Source: an uncultured Streptococcus sp.
GTDB lineage: Bacteria > Bacillota > Bacilli > Lactobacillales > Streptococcaceae
Direction: 5' to 3'
Length of the DNA stretch: 64,000 bases
Assembly (NCBI RefSeq): GCF_905372115.1
Contig: NZ_CAJPNR010000002.1
Coordinates: 62,001-126,000 of the forward strand
Shown here: piece by piece, positions 24,870-32,973 of the stretch
Layout of the letters: every line of letters starts with the position of its first letter
Position numbering within the stretch: the stretch's first letter is position 1
The notes under the pieces: generated by a model
Seen by the model: only the letters and a program-made list of their open reading frames with translations
What the model was told of the DNA's origin: nothing
The model's database searches: none
Made by a program: the position numbers and the translations under genes

Positions 24870-25484
24870 TCAAATCAGCATAAAAGCCGATAAACTACCC
24901 ACAACTACATTGGCTAGAGCATGCATAATCCAGCTTGCTAAAATGGAGCCATCAGATTTCTTTTCATTGACAAAGCCCATATAGGCAGCGATGCCACCCG
25001 TACACAAAATGATGAGCAGGGTCTGCTGCCAAGAGAGCACTGTTATAAACATCAGGCCATGCAGTAGACCAAAAAGAGCAGCTTGTATGGTGTTGGCTAC
25101 CACAAAGGATAAGCGGCTAGCCATTCTCTTTAAAAGAAAACCTCTGAAGAGCAGTTCTTCTGGCAGAGCAGTTTGAAACAGACTATAGATCAGAATAGCT
25201 GGCAAGGCTTGGAAGCCGAGGCCTGAAAAGTTTGAAGTCGCTGTCTTAAGACCTTTTACAGTAGTATATAGTAGCAAAAACGAAAGAACCAAGAAAAATA
25301 GCGAACCTAGCAAAATCCACAGCCAGATCTTTCGGCTGCCAGCATCTTTTAGTGGTTTTAAGCCAAGCCATTCTAAAAATGGACTTTTTCTTCTAGCATT
25401 TATCAACCACCAAACAAAAGGAAGAAAAGCAAACAAAGCAATTTGAATCAGAGCATTCAGCATCTGTTGAACTAGATTGTCCAT
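24870..25484 (-). CDS. CPBP-family intramembrane metalloprotease
   Basis: 204 residues and six or so membrane helices. The Abi/CPBP motifs are intact: PEELLFRGFLL (EExxxR), FGLLHG and a late HALAN. Members cleave membrane proteins or mature peptides; in lactic acid bacteria some give bacteriocin self-immunity. GGAG before the ATG at 25484 supports that start over one 15 codons upstream. The substrate is unknown. Confidence 0.8.
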   Translation of the reverse strand: MDNLVQQMLNALIQIALFAFLPFVWWLINARRKSPFLEWLGLKPLKDAGSRKIWLWILLGSLFFLVLSFLLLYTTVKGLKTATSNFSGLGFQALPAILIYSLFQTALPEELLFRGFLLKRMASRLSFVVANTIQAALFGLLHGLMFITVLSWQQTLLIILCTGGIAAYMGFVNEKKSDGSILASWIMHALANVVVGSLSAFMLI

Positions 25485-25529
25485 GATAAGAGACTCCTTT
25501 CTTTTCTTTAATATGATTATACAAGACAA

Positions 25530-25928
25530 ACTTCAAGAATTTATAAAGTAATTCTAAAATATTTCTAAAGAATGATAGGAATCATAAACATAAACAAATC
25601 AAAGATTATTGCCACTTCCACTTGCTTACTATGCTTCTCATTTTTGGACTAAATGATGTCAAAAAACTCTTTAAAGGCCTATCTCAAAATCTAAGAAAAG
25701 TTGCAGATAAAAATAAGGCGATGAGTTTAAAAAAATAGAAAACCGACAATGAGTTAAAGAAAGAAAAAACTCCTAAAATTTTATCACACAAAGTCAAATG
25801 TTCAGCCTATCGATCCTAGATCATTTTCTTTTTAGTCAAATACTTCCAACTCCTGCTCATCCACTTCCTACCCCTCGGGGTTTCAATTTTGCAGGCTTAG
25901 TACCATGCCAAAAACTGTTTTTTCCTTC
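25530..25928. other. intergenic region with a possible gene remnant
   Basis: AT-rich, no convincing gene. An open frame of 35 codons on the plus strand (25631-25738, starting MLLIFGLNDVKK and ending NKAMSLKK) reads like protein but has no ribosome site. It may be the tail of a lost gene. The sequence AATGATGTCAAAAA occurs here (near 25652) and again just before the next gene. Confidence 0.35.
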
Positions 25929-25957
25929 TTGCCAACCCGCTTACATTTTGCTACAAT
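25929..25957 (+). promoter_or_regulatory. promoter of the nucleotidyltransferase gene
   Basis: TTGCCA (25929-25934), 17 bp, TACAAT (25952-25957). Confidence 0.6.
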
Positions 25958-25984
25958 GATGTCAAAAATCAGTAAGGAAAAATT

Positions 25985-26782
25985 ATGCCACAACAACTCT
26001 TTAAAGAATTTGCCCAGCTAGGCCAAGTGGAAGCTATTGTTCTCGGTGGCTCTCGTGCTGGACAGCATTTTGACAAAGACTCAGACTATGATGTTTATAT
26101 CTACTTGACAGATTCCATTGCTCCCTCGACTCGACGCGATATCCTCAGCAAGTACTGCTCCTACATGGAAATCGGCAATCAGTTTTGGGAACTAGAGGAT
26201 GACTGTGTGCTGAAGAGCAAGATCGAAATTGAGCTCATTTACCGTACACTGGATAGCTTTGATAAAGACCTGCAGACTGTCGTCCTAGACCACCAAGCCC
26301 AGCATGCCTACACCACCTGTATGTGGCACAATCTGCTCCACAGCAAAATCGTCTATGACCGAAATGGTCGCTATGAAGCACTTCAGAACAAGTACAGACA
26401 ACCTTATCCAGCTGAACTCAAAAAGAATATTATTAAGAAGCAGCTCCTCTTACTCGATCAAGCCATGCCAGCTTTCTCCAAACAAATAGAAAAAGCGCTA
26501 AAGCGTCAGGACTTGCTCAGTATCAATCACCGTAGCAGTGAATTTTTTGCTTCCTATTTTGACTTGCTCTTCGCCCTAAACGAACAGACTCACCCTGGAG
26601 AAAAGAGAATGCTAGAGTTTGCAAAAACCAACTGCATGCTATTGCCTCAGTATTTCGAAGAAAATATACAGACTTATTTTCAAAAGCTCTACACAGAGCC
26701 CGCTGAAGCTAGAAAGCTTATCAATCAGCTAGTGGCGACCATCAAACAAGTCATTCCTCAAGAAAATATTGATTGTTTTTAG
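25985..26782 (+). CDS. nucleotidyltransferase-fold protein (DUF4037-like)
   Basis: 265 residues. The N-terminal motif LGGSRAGQHFDKDSDYDVYIY is the GS-x(8-12)-DxD signature of the polymerase-beta nucleotidyltransferase superfamily, shared with aminoglycoside adenylyltransferases and MNT antitoxins. A helical C-terminal half resembles DUF4037 or the substrate-binding part of kanamycin-type transferases. Substrate unknown; resistance function should not be assumed. Monocistronic with its own promoter and a shared terminator. Confidence 0.7.
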   Translation: MPQQLFKEFAQLGQVEAIVLGGSRAGQHFDKDSDYDVYIYLTDSIAPSTRRDILSKYCSYMEIGNQFWELEDDCVLKSKIEIELIYRTLDSFDKDLQTVVLDHQAQHAYTTCMWHNLLHSKIVYDRNGRYEALQNKYRQPYPAELKKNIIKKQLLLLDQAMPAFSKQIEKALKRQDLLSINHRSSEFFASYFDLLFALNEQTHPGEKRMLEFAKTNCMLLPQYFEENIQTYFQKLYTEPAEARKLINQLVATIKQVIPQENIDCF

Positions 26783-26832
26783 TAATGTTGTCGGAAACTA
26801 TACATTCATTGCTGCAGAAGCTAAAAAAATTA

Positions 26833-26860
26833 GGAGCTTGAACATTAGTGTTCAAGCTCC
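26833..26860. terminator. bidirectional terminator
   Basis: GGAGCTTGAACA-TTAG-TGTTCAAGCTCC, a perfect 12-bp stem with a tetraloop, A run on the left and T run on the right, between convergent genes. Confidence 0.85.
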
Positions 26861-26875
26861 TTTTCATGCTTCTTA

Positions 26876-27319
26876 TCAGCGATTCTTTGTATCCAAGATA
26901 ATGGTCACTGGGCCATCATTGACTAGTTCTACCTGCATGTCTGCCCCAAAAATCCCCGTCCGAGTCAGCACCTCCTGCTGCAAGGCAAGATTGAAGGCGT
27001 CATAAAAATTGCTAGCCATCTCTGGCGGAGCAGCCTTGACAAAGGCTGGCCGATTTCCCTTTTTGGTATCTGCATGCAGAGTGAATTGAGAAATCGACAA
27101 AATCTCTCCAGCAATGTCCTTGATAGACAGGTTCATCTTGCGCTCAGCATCGGAAAAAATCCGCATATTGACAATCTTCCTGACTGCATAATCCATATCC
27201 TCCTGACTATCGTCAGGCCCTACGCCTACTAGGAGCAGGAGACCTTGTCCAATACTGCTGTGCAGCTGCTGGTCAATGCTGACCTGAGCACGTTTTACGC
27301 GCTGAATCACTATTTTCAT
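26876..27319 (-). CDS. dtd: D-aminoacyl-tRNA deacylase
   Basis: 147 residues. The active-site motifs SQFTL and NDGPVT (near the C-terminus) are present. It hydrolyses D-amino acids, and glycine on tRNA-Ala, from mischarged tRNA. It follows rel by 56 bases on the same strand, the conserved streptococcal order, so the two are probably co-transcribed. Confidence 0.92.
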   Translation of the reverse strand: MKIVIQRVKRAQVSIDQQLHSSIGQGLLLLVGVGPDDSQEDMDYAVRKIVNMRIFSDAERKMNLSIKDIAGEILSISQFTLHADTKKGNRPAFVKAAPPEMASNFYDAFNLALQQEVLTRTGIFGADMQVELVNDGPVTIILDTKNR

Positions 27320-27375
27320 ATCTTTTCCTTTGATTTAACGGTAACTTATAGCTAGATAATGATTTCTGAAATAGA

Positions 27376-29595
27376 TCAACCATTAGTCCGCTTGACCGAG
27401 TAGACCTCCGGCACGCTCTTAATCTTATCCACCACCGTCGTCAGCATGGACAGATTAGCAATGCCAAAAGAAACGTGGATATTAGCAAATTTCATATCCT
27501 TGGTTGGCTGAGCATTGACTGTTGAGATATTCTTGGTGGTATTGGACAGGACTTGTAGCACATCATTGAGGAGACCAGAGCGGTTGAGCCCGTATATATC
27601 AATGTGGGCCGTGTACTCTTTGGTCGTGTTGTTGTCTTCCCATTCCACATCAATCAGCCGCTGCTCGTAATTTTCCTGGGCCTTGAGATTCATGCAGTCC
27701 TGCCGGTGAATGGCTACACCTCGTCCTTTGGTAATATAGCCGACAATATCATCACCCGGTACAGGATTACAGCACTTGGCAATCCGGATGAGGAGACCAG
27801 ACGCCCCCTGAATAACCACACCGCCTTCGTGCTTGACCTTGAGGGTGTCTTTTTTGTTTTCGACCTTGACTTCGCCGCCCTTAACCAATTCCTCCGCTTC
27901 TGCTCTGGCCTTGGCCCGTTCTTCCTCACGGCGCTCTTTTTCTGTCAGACGGTTGAAAATGCTAATGGCACCAATTTCACCGAAGCCAATCGCCGCAAAA
28001 AGCGCCTCTTCAGTCTTATAGCTGGTCTTCTGCAGCACTTCTTCCATGTGCTTCTTGTCCATGTACTTATTGGCTACATAGCCATGCTCCTGGAATTGAG
28101 CCTGCAAGAGCTCCCGCCCTTTGGAGATAGACAACTCCTTGTCTTGATTTTTAAAGAACTGACGGATTTTATTTCTGGCCTTGCTGGTCTTGACAATATT
28201 GAGCCAGTCGCGGCTCGGTCCGAAGGAGTTAGCATTGGTGATGATTTCCACCTGATCACCTGTCCTAAGCTTGGTTGTCAGAGGAACCATCCGGCCATTG
28301 ACCTTGGCTCCCGTGGCTTTCTCACCGACCTTAGTGTGGATCTCATAGGCAAAGTCAATGGGGCCCGAGTCCTTAGGCAGAGAGCGCACCGCTCCATCCG
28401 GTGTGAAGACGTAGATTTCCTCAGCCAGATAGCTCTCCTTGACCGAATCAACGAAGTCCTTGGCATCATTGGATTGATCTTGAAGCTCCATCAGCTCCTT
28501 GATCCAGTTCATCCCGATGGCTGATTCTCTGCTGTCTACCTGTCCCTTGACACCTTTCTTGTAAGCCCAGTGAGCCGCAACCCCATACTCAGCGACCTCA
28601 TGCATTTCCTTGGTCCGAATCTGAAACTCAATCGGACCTTTGGGTCCATAAACGGTCGTATGGATAGACTGGTAACCATTGGCCTTGCGGTTGGCAATGT
28701 AATCCTTGAACCGCCCCGGCATCGGCCGCCAAAGCTCATGAATGTAGCCCAACATGGCATAAACATCACTCTGGGTATCTAAGATACAGCGAATAGCGAT
28801 TAAATCATAAATCTCATCAAAACGCTTCTTCTTGTCCTGCATCTTGCGATAGATCGAGTAGATATGCTTGGGCCGGCCATAAATCTTACCGTGCAGATTG
28901 CGCTCGCCAGCATAGGTCTCAATCTTCTGAACCACCTCTTCTACCAGAGCTTCACGCTCCCGACGCTTCTCCTTCATCATGTGGGAAATTTTGTAAAATT
29001 CCACTTCATTGAGATAACGGAAAGACAAATCCTCCAGCTCCCACTTGACACTGGAAATCCCTAGGCGATGAGCCAAGGGTGCGTAAATTTCCATTGTCTC
29101 TCGAGAAATCCGCTCTTGCTTATCCTTGCGCAGATGCTTCAGCGTCCGCATATTGTGGAGACGGTCTGCCAGTTTGACCAAAATAACCCGAATATCCTCC
29201 GACATGGCCATCAGCATCTTACGATGGTTTTCCGCCAGCTGCTCCTCGTGGGATTTGTACTTGACCTTCCCCAGCTTGGTAACCCCATCCACAATCACGC
29301 GCACATCCGTCCCAAACTCTCTTTCCAAATCATCCAGCGTCGCACGGGTATCCTCTACCACATCATGCAGGAAGCCGCAGGCAACCGTTACTGCATCTAG
29401 CTTGAGCGTGGCCAAAATCCCTGCCACCTGAATAGGATGCACAATATAAGGCTCACCTGACCTGCGAAACTGCCCACTGTGACAGTCAATCGCATAGATC
29501 AAAGCTTTCTGTATAAAAGCCACATCCTCTGCAGCCAGATATTTTCTCGTAAGGGCCAATACCTGATCGCCCGTCAAATTCACTTCTTTTGGCAT
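27376..29595 (-). CDS. rel: bifunctional (p)ppGpp synthetase/hydrolase Rel
   Basis: 739 residues. The HD hydrolase domain has H77-D78 in FLHDVVEDT. The synthetase domain follows (FDEIYDLIAIRCIL), then TGS, a zinc-finger segment with CCNPVPGDD and a C-terminal ACT domain. It is the long RSH of Gram-positive bacteria, balancing alarmone synthesis and breakdown during amino-acid starvation. An extended -10 (TGATAAAAT) lies about 40 bases upstream. A 30-bp piece of a toxin-like gene lies at 29669. Confidence 0.92.
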   Translation of the reverse strand: MPKEVNLTGDQVLALTRKYLAAEDVAFIQKALIYAIDCHSGQFRRSGEPYIVHPIQVAGILATLKLDAVTVACGFLHDVVEDTRATLDDLEREFGTDVRVIVDGVTKLGKVKYKSHEEQLAENHRKMLMAMSEDIRVILVKLADRLHNMRTLKHLRKDKQERISRETMEIYAPLAHRLGISSVKWELEDLSFRYLNEVEFYKISHMMKEKRREREALVEEVVQKIETYAGERNLHGKIYGRPKHIYSIYRKMQDKKKRFDEIYDLIAIRCILDTQSDVYAMLGYIHELWRPMPGRFKDYIANRKANGYQSIHTTVYGPKGPIEFQIRTKEMHEVAEYGVAAHWAYKKGVKGQVDSRESAIGMNWIKELMELQDQSNDAKDFVDSVKESYLAEEIYVFTPDGAVRSLPKDSGPIDFAYEIHTKVGEKATGAKVNGRMVPLTTKLRTGDQVEIITNANSFGPSRDWLNIVKTSKARNKIRQFFKNQDKELSISKGRELLQAQFQEHGYVANKYMDKKHMEEVLQKTSYKTEEALFAAIGFGEIGAISIFNRLTEKERREEERAKARAEAEELVKGGEVKVENKKDTLKVKHEGGVVIQGASGLLIRIAKCCNPVPGDDIVGYITKGRGVAIHRQDCMNLKAQENYEQRLIDVEWEDNNTTKEYTAHIDIYGLNRSGLLNDVLQVLSNTTKNISTVNAQPTKDMKFANIHVSFGIANLSMLTTVVDKIKSVPEVYSVKRTNG

Positions 29596-29668
29596 CTCGT
29601 CTCTCCAATTCCTGCCTACTATTTTATCACTTTTAACCCAATATGAAAACCTAGAAGACGGTTCATAT

Positions 29669-29698
29669 AAAAACCCGCCTTAAACGGGCGGGTTGTGG
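29669..29698. repeat. 30-bp direct repeat, left copy (3' end of a toxin-like gene)
   Basis: Identical over 30 bp to 32520-32549. It contains CCCGCC-TTAAAC-GGGCGG, a strong hairpin. At the right copy this is the last codons, stop and terminator of a small peptide gene; here only the tail remains. It can still end minus-strand transcription from the DUF1310 block. Confidence 0.85.
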
Positions 29699-29713
29699 TG
29701 AAATGTAACACTA

Positions 29714-30568
29714 TCAGATGATATCTTTCTGATTCAATGATTTCTTATATCTCTGAGAATCTTTTCCATACCATTCTTCAACAGAGTATCCTGATAGCTG
29801 TCGGTAATCTTCTAAGTATTTTTGAAGATAGAAACCTTGGAAATTGTCAACTGCTAAAGCATACCCAAAATAAATAAAAGGACGAAAAAATAGTGGAATA
29901 ATGGCCTTCCCAATTGAATTAATAATTCCATCTTGTTGGATACTATCAGAATTTGGAAAAACAATACGTAAAATAATTGATATTAAAATAATGAGTCCAC
30001 CGTACTTTTTAGCAAACAAAACAAAGCGATTGATGAAATCAGCCGTTGGATTTGAATAATTTCGCTGTTTATACAAAATTTCAAGTGTATTTCTCTGGAA
30101 GCTTTGAAATAATCCAATAAAAAAGATGATGAAAAAGGAAGTATACAACACACTAGATAAAATTCCACCTAATATCATTCCTGCACCTGATATTCCTATT
30201 ACTAAAAATTGCGTATAGAGGATTGTAATCATAAGATACATCCACTTATTGAAATAGTAGTAAGATAAAACTGACTGATTCTTTATTTTCCTCACATCAT
30301 TTAAGTAGGAAAAAAGAATGATAAATCCTAAACCAAATACAATACCGTTTATTAAGCCTATATTCAATGAGAAAAACTGCAATTTTTTAGAACCAAGAGA
30401 AATACTTAGAAGAAAGAATAAAAATAGAAAAAATTGCACCGTAAAAAATCCCAAAATCTTTTTCCCATAACCTTTTTCATTAAAATCCTCTAGTGAAGTT
30501 TTGATATACTTGTCCGTTACTAGGTTCATACTTTCTTCCAGTGAAGCATTAAAAATCGTTTGTTTCAA
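29714..30568 (-). CDS. polytopic membrane protein of unknown family
   Basis: 284 residues, very AT-rich, about six membrane helices flanked by charged ends. The start is a TTG at 30568, supported by AAAGGAGG nine bases upstream; the next ATG is 13 codons in with no ribosome site. It follows four DUF1310 genes on the same strand and ends just before the left 30-bp repeat. No catalytic motif seen. Its position suggests a partner of the DUF1310 proteins. Confidence 0.65.
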   Translation of the reverse strand: MKQTIFNASLEESMNLVTDKYIKTSLEDFNEKGYGKKILGFFTVQFFLFLFFLLSISLGSKKLQFFSLNIGLINGIVFGLGFIILFSYLNDVRKIKNQSVLSYYYFNKWMYLMITILYTQFLVIGISGAGMILGGILSSVLYTSFFIIFFIGLFQSFQRNTLEILYKQRNYSNPTADFINRFVLFAKKYGGLIILISIILRIVFPNSDSIQQDGIINSIGKAIIPLFFRPFIYFGYALAVDNFQGFYLQKYLEDYRQLSGYSVEEWYGKDSQRYKKSLNQKDII

Positions 30569-30699
30569 AATTCTAAGCCTCCTTTTAATAAAATCATCTC
30601 AAATTTGCTTTCCAAAGGGAAGAGCATTCTCATGGGGCAAGGTTATTATTTATCGTGGACTCATGCTCCTAGCAGTTAATCGACTTGACTATCTGTCAA

Positions 30700-31092
30700 T
30701 CACTCACTTAACAACGCTTGCAAACCTGCCGATTCACTCATACCAACTGAACTTAATTGCTCACTTCCGCCATCTTTTTGAATTCCCATTTTCCCAACCA
30801 TGCTTATACTATCATTAATGACAACATGAAACATAATGCCTCCCATTGGATTATGACGAATGCTCCTGTCATCAATTTTATAAGAACGAATTTTCCCCTT
30901 ATCCGTTAAAGCATTCGGGTCCTTTCTTTTTAAATCTTCTTCAATCAGCTTCCGCACTTCCTCACTATGGACAATTCTTGTCATCTCATTCTGGAATTCT
31001 TGATTTTTGTGAGCTAGGTAGAGACCTACTCCTATGCAAGCAGCCACAAACAAGCTAACAACTGATAAGATAATTTTATGTTTTTTCTTCAT
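30700..31092 (-). CDS. DUF1310-family protein, copy 1
   Basis: 130 residues. An N-terminal membrane anchor (about 6-26) precedes a small extracytoplasmic domain. The family pattern is ALTDKGKIRSYKIDD followed by HNPMGGIMFHVVIND. Closest in its C-terminal half to copy 3 (SMVGK...SAGLQALL). AGAGGTGA ribosome site. Function of DUF1310 is unknown. Fourth and last DUF1310 gene in transcription order. Confidence 0.8.
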   Translation of the reverse strand: MKKKHKIILSVVSLFVAACIGVGLYLAHKNQEFQNEMTRIVHSEEVRKLIEEDLKRKDPNALTDKGKIRSYKIDDRSIRHNPMGGIMFHVVINDSISMVGKMGIQKDGGSEQLSSVGMSESAGLQALLSE

Positions 31093-31137
31093 ATATTCAC
31101 CTCTAAAAAAAGAAATCTCCTTATGACTCTTTGGTCA

Positions 31138-31530
31138 TTACTCCTCTAATAACTGTTGAAGTTTTTCCGTAAGAGTACCGCCAACTAAACTCATTCTACC
31201 ATCTTCACTGTATTTCCTTATACCAAATTTAAATACAGCATCCGAATCATCATTAATAATAACATGAAACATAATACCCCCCATAGGATTATGACGAATA
31301 CTCGCATCATCTATTTTATAAGAGCGAATCTTCCCCTTATCCGTTAAAGCATTAGGATCGATTGCTTTTAATTCTTCCACAATCAATTTCTTTACTTCCT
31401 CACCGTGGACAATTCTTGTCATCTCATTTTGAAATTCTTGGTTTTTATGAGCTAGGTAGAGGCCCACTCCTATGCAAGCAGCCACAAACAAGCTAACAAT
31501 TGATAAGATAATTTTATTCTTTTGCTTCAT
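31138..31530 (-). CDS. DUF1310-family protein, copy 2
   Basis: 130 residues. The N-terminal 50 residues are almost identical to copies 1 and 3 (AACIGVGLYLAHKNQEFQNE), but the C-terminal end (LQQLLEE) is more like copy 4. This mosaic suggests recombination or gene conversion between copies. The 45-bp gap to copy 1 matches the gap between copies 4 and 3. Confidence 0.8.
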   Translation of the reverse strand: MKQKNKIILSIVSLFVAACIGVGLYLAHKNQEFQNEMTRIVHGEEVKKLIVEELKAIDPNALTDKGKIRSYKIDDASIRHNPMGGIMFHVIINDDSDAVFKFGIRKYSEDGRMSLVGGTLTEKLQQLLEE

Positions 31531-31624
31531 GAGACACTCCTACGACTATTATAATTTAGTATGTTGTATAGGTTTTGCAATTCCAATTAAAGTAAGAGAT
31601 TTTCGATACAACTAGAATACTGAA

Positions 31625-32026
31625 TCACTTATCGTCACTTTCCAACAACGCCCGCAAACCTGCTGATTCAGTCATACCATCCGTACGAATTTTCCCATTC
31701 TCTCCATCCATTTGAAGACCAGTCTTCCCAACCATACTTATACTATCATTAATGATAATATGAAACATAATCCCTCCCATCGGATTATGCTTAATGGAGC
31801 TATCATCTATTTTATAAGAGCGAATTTTCCCTTTGTCTGTTAACGCATTAGGATCCTTTCTTTTTAAATCTTCTTCAATCAACTCCCTCACTTCCTCACT
31901 GTGAACAATTCTGAACATTTCATTCTGGAATTCTTGGTTTTTGTGAGCTAGGTAGAGACCTACTCCTATGCAAGCAGCCACAAACAAGCTGATAATCGAT
32001 AAGATAATTTTATGTTTTTTCTTCAT
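31625..32026 (-). CDS. DUF1310-family protein, copy 3
   Basis: 133 residues, an anchor followed by the DUF1310 domain. Near-duplicate of copy 1 in its N-terminal half, with the same ALTDKGKIRSYKIDD and HNPMGGIMFH blocks but a charged SDDK tail. AGAGGTGA ribosome site shared with copy 1. Confidence 0.8.
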   Translation of the reverse strand: MKKKHKIILSIISLFVAACIGVGLYLAHKNQEFQNEMFRIVHSEEVRELIEEDLKRKDPNALTDKGKIRSYKIDDSSIKHNPMGGIMFHIIINDSISMVGKTGLQMDGENGKIRTDGMTESAGLRALLESDDK

Positions 32027-32071
32027 GTATTCACCTCTAAAAAAAGAAATCTCCTTATGACTATTTGGCCA

Positions 32072-32464
32072 TCACTCCTCTAGTAACTTCTGAAGACCTT
32101 TTGACCTATCCATACCAACAGTTCGTATGTCCTCATTCTCTCCATATTTTCTAAGGCCTGTTGACCCAACAATATCAGGGTCATCATTAATGACAATATC
32201 AAACATAATGCCTCCCATTGGATTGTGACGAATGTTCCTATCATCAATTTTATAGGATTGAATTTTCCCCTTATCCGTTAAAGCATGAGGATCTAATTTT
32301 TTTAATTTCTTTTCTATTAGATTCTTCACTTCCTTACTATGAACAATTCTGAACATTTCATTTTGAAATTCTTGATTTTTATGAGCTAGGTAGAGACCCC
32401 CTCCCAGCAATATCAATACACTTAGGCCAATAAGCCCCATAATCCTATTTCTTCTCTTAAACAT
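32072..32464 (-). CDS. DUF1310-family protein, copy 4
   Basis: 130 residues. The anchor (MGLIGLSVLILLGG) differs from the other three, while GLYLAHKNQEFQNEM and the rest follow the family. The ATG at 32464 has GAGG upstream; a TTG five codons earlier is less likely. First gene of the array, with TTTGCT-N17-TATAAT just upstream (-10 at about 32503-32498). Confidence 0.8.
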   Translation of the reverse strand: MFKRRNRIMGLIGLSVLILLGGGLYLAHKNQEFQNEMFRIVHSKEVKNLIEKKLKKLDPHALTDKGKIQSYKIDDRNIRHNPMGGIMFDIVINDDPDIVGSTGLRKYGENEDIRTVGMDRSKGLQKLLEE

Positions 32465-32519
32465 ATAAACATTCCTCAATCTTTGTCAGTTTCATTATAT
32501 AATATATTTTCCCAAAAGC

Positions 32520-32549
32520 AAAAACCCGCCTTAAACGGGCGGGTTGTGG
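32520..32549. repeat. 30-bp direct repeat, right copy
   Basis: Same 30 bp as 29669-29698. Here it is the end of the toxin-like peptide gene with its terminator hairpin (CCCGCC-TTAAAC-GGGCGG, A run on the left giving the U tract). Confidence 0.85.
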
Positions 32550-32665
32550 CGAAGAAAGTGATGAACTTCTTCCTTGATAAATTGACAATAAGCGTAGACA
32601 AGGTAGCAAGTAGATGCCACGCCTAAAAGGGCGACAAACAACTCAAATAAGGCAGACATAGTCAT
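32531..32665 (-). CDS. 44-residue hydrophobic peptide, type I toxin-like
   Basis: The peptide starts MTMSALFELFVALLGVAST, has one membrane helix (about 5-30) and ends KEEVHHFLRHNPPV. GGAGG precedes the ATG. The stop codon lies inside the terminator hairpin, as in many compact toxin genes. The promoter is extended -10 type and the leader is about 105 bases and can fold. Size, hydrophobicity and leader fit holin-like or type I toxins, but no antisense RNA was identified, so this is inference. Confidence 0.6.
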   Translation of the reverse strand: MTMSALFELFVALLGVASTCYLVYAYCQFIKEEVHHFLRHNPPV

Positions 32666-32763
32666 GGCGAACCTCCTCTCCTTATCAGGCAAAGAATGCA
32701 GATACGCTTCCCGGCTTAGGCAGTCTGATTTTTTCCGTTTTATTTTCCTTTCCGACTTACCTA

Positions 32764-32807
32764 AGTGAGCTCACTACTATTATACCAAAATATGAAAACG
32801 GATACAA
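32764..32807 (-). promoter_or_regulatory. promoter of the toxin-like gene with palindrome at the start site
   Basis: TTGTAT (32807-32802), 17 bp, TATAAT (32784-32779) preceded by TGG. AGTGAGCTCACT (32764-32775), a perfect 12-bp palindrome, covers the expected transcription start. Downstream CTTAGG/CCTAAG can fold the leader. Confidence 0.65.
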
Positions 32808-32909
32808 TAGTGGTAAATCTTGGAGCATTCTGTTTTAGTTTATATTCTCATATTTGCAACTTATGAAGCTTCCAGTCAATTTTATTAAGTTTTAATTTAT
32901 GATCTTCTC

Positions 32910-32938
32910 TTGATGAGAGCGTTTTAATATAGTATAAT
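32910..32938 (+). promoter_or_regulatory. promoter of the cyclic-nucleotide phosphodiesterase gene
   Basis: TTGATG (32910-32915), 17 bp, TATAAT (32933-32938), about 35 bases before the ATG. Confidence 0.7.
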
Positions 32939-32973
32939 ATAAGTCTGAAATTCATTTTAACAAAGGAGATATT

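Larger units (their letters stand above)
30700..32464 (-). repeat. tandem duplication of a two-gene DUF1310 unit
   Basis: The 45-bp spacers 31093-31137 and 32027-32071 differ at about three positions, and the genes on their two sides pair as copy 1 with 3 and copy 2 with 4. The period is 934 bp. This indicates one segmental duplication of a two-gene unit, followed by divergence of C-termini and of the copy 4 anchor. Confidence 0.7.

Noticed and set aside
25985..26782. Calling the nucleotidyltransferase an aminoglycoside-resistance gene
   Set aside because: Only the superfamily signature is visible; substrate residues of known resistance enzymes cannot be assigned.
26769..27005. Plus-strand 78-residue frame opposite dtd
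   Set aside because: It overlaps the end of the nucleotidyltransferase, a terminator and dtd; no independent support.
27604..28524. Long plus-strand frame opposite rel
   Set aside because: It is a shadow of rel with no start signals; rel motifs are complete on the other strand.
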